A DNA stretch of 7,149 bases. It comes from Bacteroidota bacterium (lineage in GTDB: Bacteria > Bacteroidota > Ignavibacteria > Ignavibacteriales > Melioribacteraceae). Both the position numbers and the translations under genes were made by a program. Positions 5,807 to 7,149 of the stretch are shown here, piece after piece. Within the stretch, counting starts at the first letter, position 1. Each line of letters opens with the position of its first letter. The stretch spans positions 1-7,149 of the forward strand of contig JAKAMS010000124.1 of NCBI GenBank assembly GCA_021812745.1, in the 5' to 3' direction. The notes under the pieces are model-generated. The model was not told the origin of the DNA. It made no database searches and saw nothing but the letters and a program-made list of their open reading frames with translations.

Positions 5807-7149
5807 TGCCGATATTTTTAACGATTCATTAATTGAGAGATTCTCTGCCGTACAAATGTTTTCATCAACCTCCTTAATTTTTACCTGAACAAATTTATTA
5901 ATTATTTCTGAATTGTATAGTGCTTTTATTCTTACATAGTTAGAAGTAAATCCTTTTATAAAGCCGTCATGATTCTCATGTTCAAACAGAACATTCAATT
6001 CATTACCAATCATGCTTTGATAAAACTCGTGACGTTTCTTCTCGCTTAAAATTCGCAGCATATTTGCCCGCCGTTTCCGCTCAACAACATCAACTTGATT
6101 CGGCATCTCAATAGCTTTTGTGTTTGGTCTTTCTGAATAAGTAAATACGTGCAGATAAGAAATTGGAAGATCTTTAAGAAAATTATAGGTATCCAAAAAA
6201 TCTTCTTCTGTTTCTCCGGGAAAACCAACTATAACGTCAACACCAATTCCAAGATTTTTAATTTTCTCTTTAGCTTTCAGTATTAGTTCTTTGTAGTCTT
6301 CGGTGCGGTAACGTCTTTGCATCAACTTCAAAATTTTTGAACTTCCGCTCTGAAGAGGAATATGAAAATGATTACATATTCTTTCATCGTTTGCAGCCAA
6401 TTCTAAAATTTCATCTGTAAGAAGATTCGGCTCAATAGAACTGATTCTTATTCTGTAATCGCCTTCTATCTCCAACATTTTTTTTAATAGAGCATACAAA
6501 TCAATTTCTTGCTCTTGATCATGATCAAGATTAAGATCATGACTGGAAGAAAAACTATAATCACCAACATTAACTCCGGTTAGAATTATCTCTTTGTATC
6601 CTTGTTTGAGCAATTCCTTAAATTCCTTTATTACTTCTTCCGGTTGAGCGCTTCTGCTTTTGCCGCGCGCTAAAGGAATTGTGCAGAATGAACATTTATA
6701 ATCGCATCCATCCTGAACTTTGAAGAATGCACGCGTACGGTTATCGGCATCAGTTGAAAACGAGGAGTTAAACGAATTTAATTCTTCAGTTGGTGAAACG
6801 TGAATACATGATAGCTCTTTCTTCTCAAAATTTTCTAAGTATGAGAAGAGATTGAATTTTTCGTTGCTTCCCAGGACAGCATCTACTCCGTCAATTTTAG
6901 CAATTTCACCCGGACGAAGTTGCGCATAACATCCTGTAACAACTACAAATGCATTTGGATTATTCCGCAATGCACGACGAACAACTTGCCTGCATTCGCG
7001 ATCAGCATTATCGGTAACAGTGCATGTGTTAATTACATAAACATCGGCAGTATCTTCATAATCAACAATATCGAAACCGCGCTTAAGAAATTGCTTGCCA
7101 ATTGTAGAAGTTTCTGCAAAATTCAGCTTACAACCAAGTGTATGAAATG
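5795..7149 (-). CDS. mtaB: tRNA (N6-L-threonylcarbamoyladenosine(37)-C2)-methylthiotransferase MtaB (partial, start off window)
   Basis: MtaB is a cytoplasmic radical-SAM enzyme that adds a methylthio group to t6A37 of tRNA, giving ms2t6A. The open frame runs to the right edge, giving 450 visible residues, and starts FHTLGCKLNFAETSTI, so only a few N-terminal residues are missing. The N-terminal UPF0004 domain has its three cluster cysteines at visible residues 6 (LGCK), 42 (NTCTVT) and 73 (TGCYAQ). The radical-SAM CxxxCxxC is GCDYKCSFC, with cysteines at 148, 152 and 155. HIPLQSGS (262-269) and VIVGFPGE (about 305-312) are also typical. A TRAM-like RNA-binding region fills about 380-435. LGCKLNFAE distinguishes MtaB from MiaB and RimO. 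A TTG at 6970 begins a shorter frame but is internal, since the first two cysteines lie upstream of it. The DUF5683-like gene follows with a 4-base overlap. Confidence 0.95.
   Translation of the reverse strand, partial: FHTLGCKLNFAETSTIGKQFLKRGFDIVDYEDTADVYVINTCTVTDNADRECRQVVRRALRNNPNAFVVVTGCYAQLRPGEIAKIDGVDAVLGSNEKFNLFSYLENFEKKELSCIHVSPTEELNSFNSSFSTDADNRTRAFFKVQDGCDYKCSFCTIPLARGKSRSAQPEEVIKEFKELLKQGYKEIILTGVNVGDYSFSSSHDLNLDHDQEQEIDLYALLKKMLEIEGDYRIRISSIEPNLLTDEILELAANDERICNHFHIPLQSGSSKILKLMQRRYRTEDYKELILKAKEKIKNLGIGVDVIVGFPGETEEDFLDTYNFLKDLPISYLHVFTYSERPNTKAIEMPNQVDVVERKRRANMLRILSEKKRHEFYQSMIGNELNVLFEHENHDGFIKGFTSNYVRIKALYNSEIINKFVQVKIKEVDENICTAENLSINESLKISAGSK
6513..6530. repeat. 18-bp perfect palindrome inside mtaB
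   Basis: TCTTGATCATGATCAAGA is identical to its reverse complement over 18 bases. GATCATGA also occurs twice as a direct repeat (6517-6524 and 6535-6542). The sequence encodes part of HDLNLDHDQEQEID, a polar stretch between the TGVNVGDYSF motif and the next conserved helix, where MtaB proteins vary in length. It may simply reflect codon repetition in a low-complexity insertion. Confidence 0.6.

Noticed and set aside
5795..6970. mtaB starting at the TTG at 6970
   Set aside because: The frame stays open to the right edge and encodes the conserved LGCK and NTCTVT cysteines upstream, so 6970 is internal.

Overview
The window looks like chromosomal DNA from an AT-rich member of the Bacteroidota/Ignavibacteriota group. 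The evidence is a SusC/SusD outer-membrane uptake pair, the tail of a second SusD-type protein, a Bacteroidota-style lipoprotein signal, and a DUF5683-like envelope protein beside mtaB. Ignavibacteria is my preferred class, but that is an impression from protein style and not a proof.

Left edge (1-459): the first 53 bases are the C-terminal end of a RagB/SusD-type protein on the + strand, followed by a strong intrinsic terminator (81-111). A gene-free stretch of about 350 bases then forms the promoter and leader region of the next operon. It holds one weak promoter candidate, an operator-like dyad (324-341), a small hairpin (344-357) and a pair of mutually exclusive leader hairpins (389-440) just ahead of the ribosome binding site.

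Centre (460-4996, + strand): a two-gene operon encodes a SusC/RagA TonB-linked outer-membrane transporter (1048 aa) and a SusD-like surface lipoprotein (459 aa). SusC should form the TonB-powered barrel and SusD the substrate-capturing lid over it. No enzyme, sigma/anti-sigma pair or regulator is visible, so the substrate cannot be named. With the SusD tail at the left edge, this makes two SusCD loci in tandem whose SusD partners appear to belong to different subfamilies.

Right part (5055-7149, - strand): a convergent two-gene unit contains mtaB (tRNA ms2t6A37 methylthiotransferase; its extreme N-terminus runs off the right edge) and, joined by an ATGA overlap, a small exported protein related to the DUF5683 type. 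A hairpin between the convergent units (5025-5056) can serve as terminator for both.

The least ordinary features are a degenerate 7-bp tandem array translated in frame inside the DUF5683-like gene (5654-5709), the alternative hairpins in the susC leader, and an 18-bp perfect palindrome in a variable insertion of mtaB. I found no RNA genes, CRISPR arrays, insertion sequences or phage genes, and nothing that clearly amounts to a new biological system.
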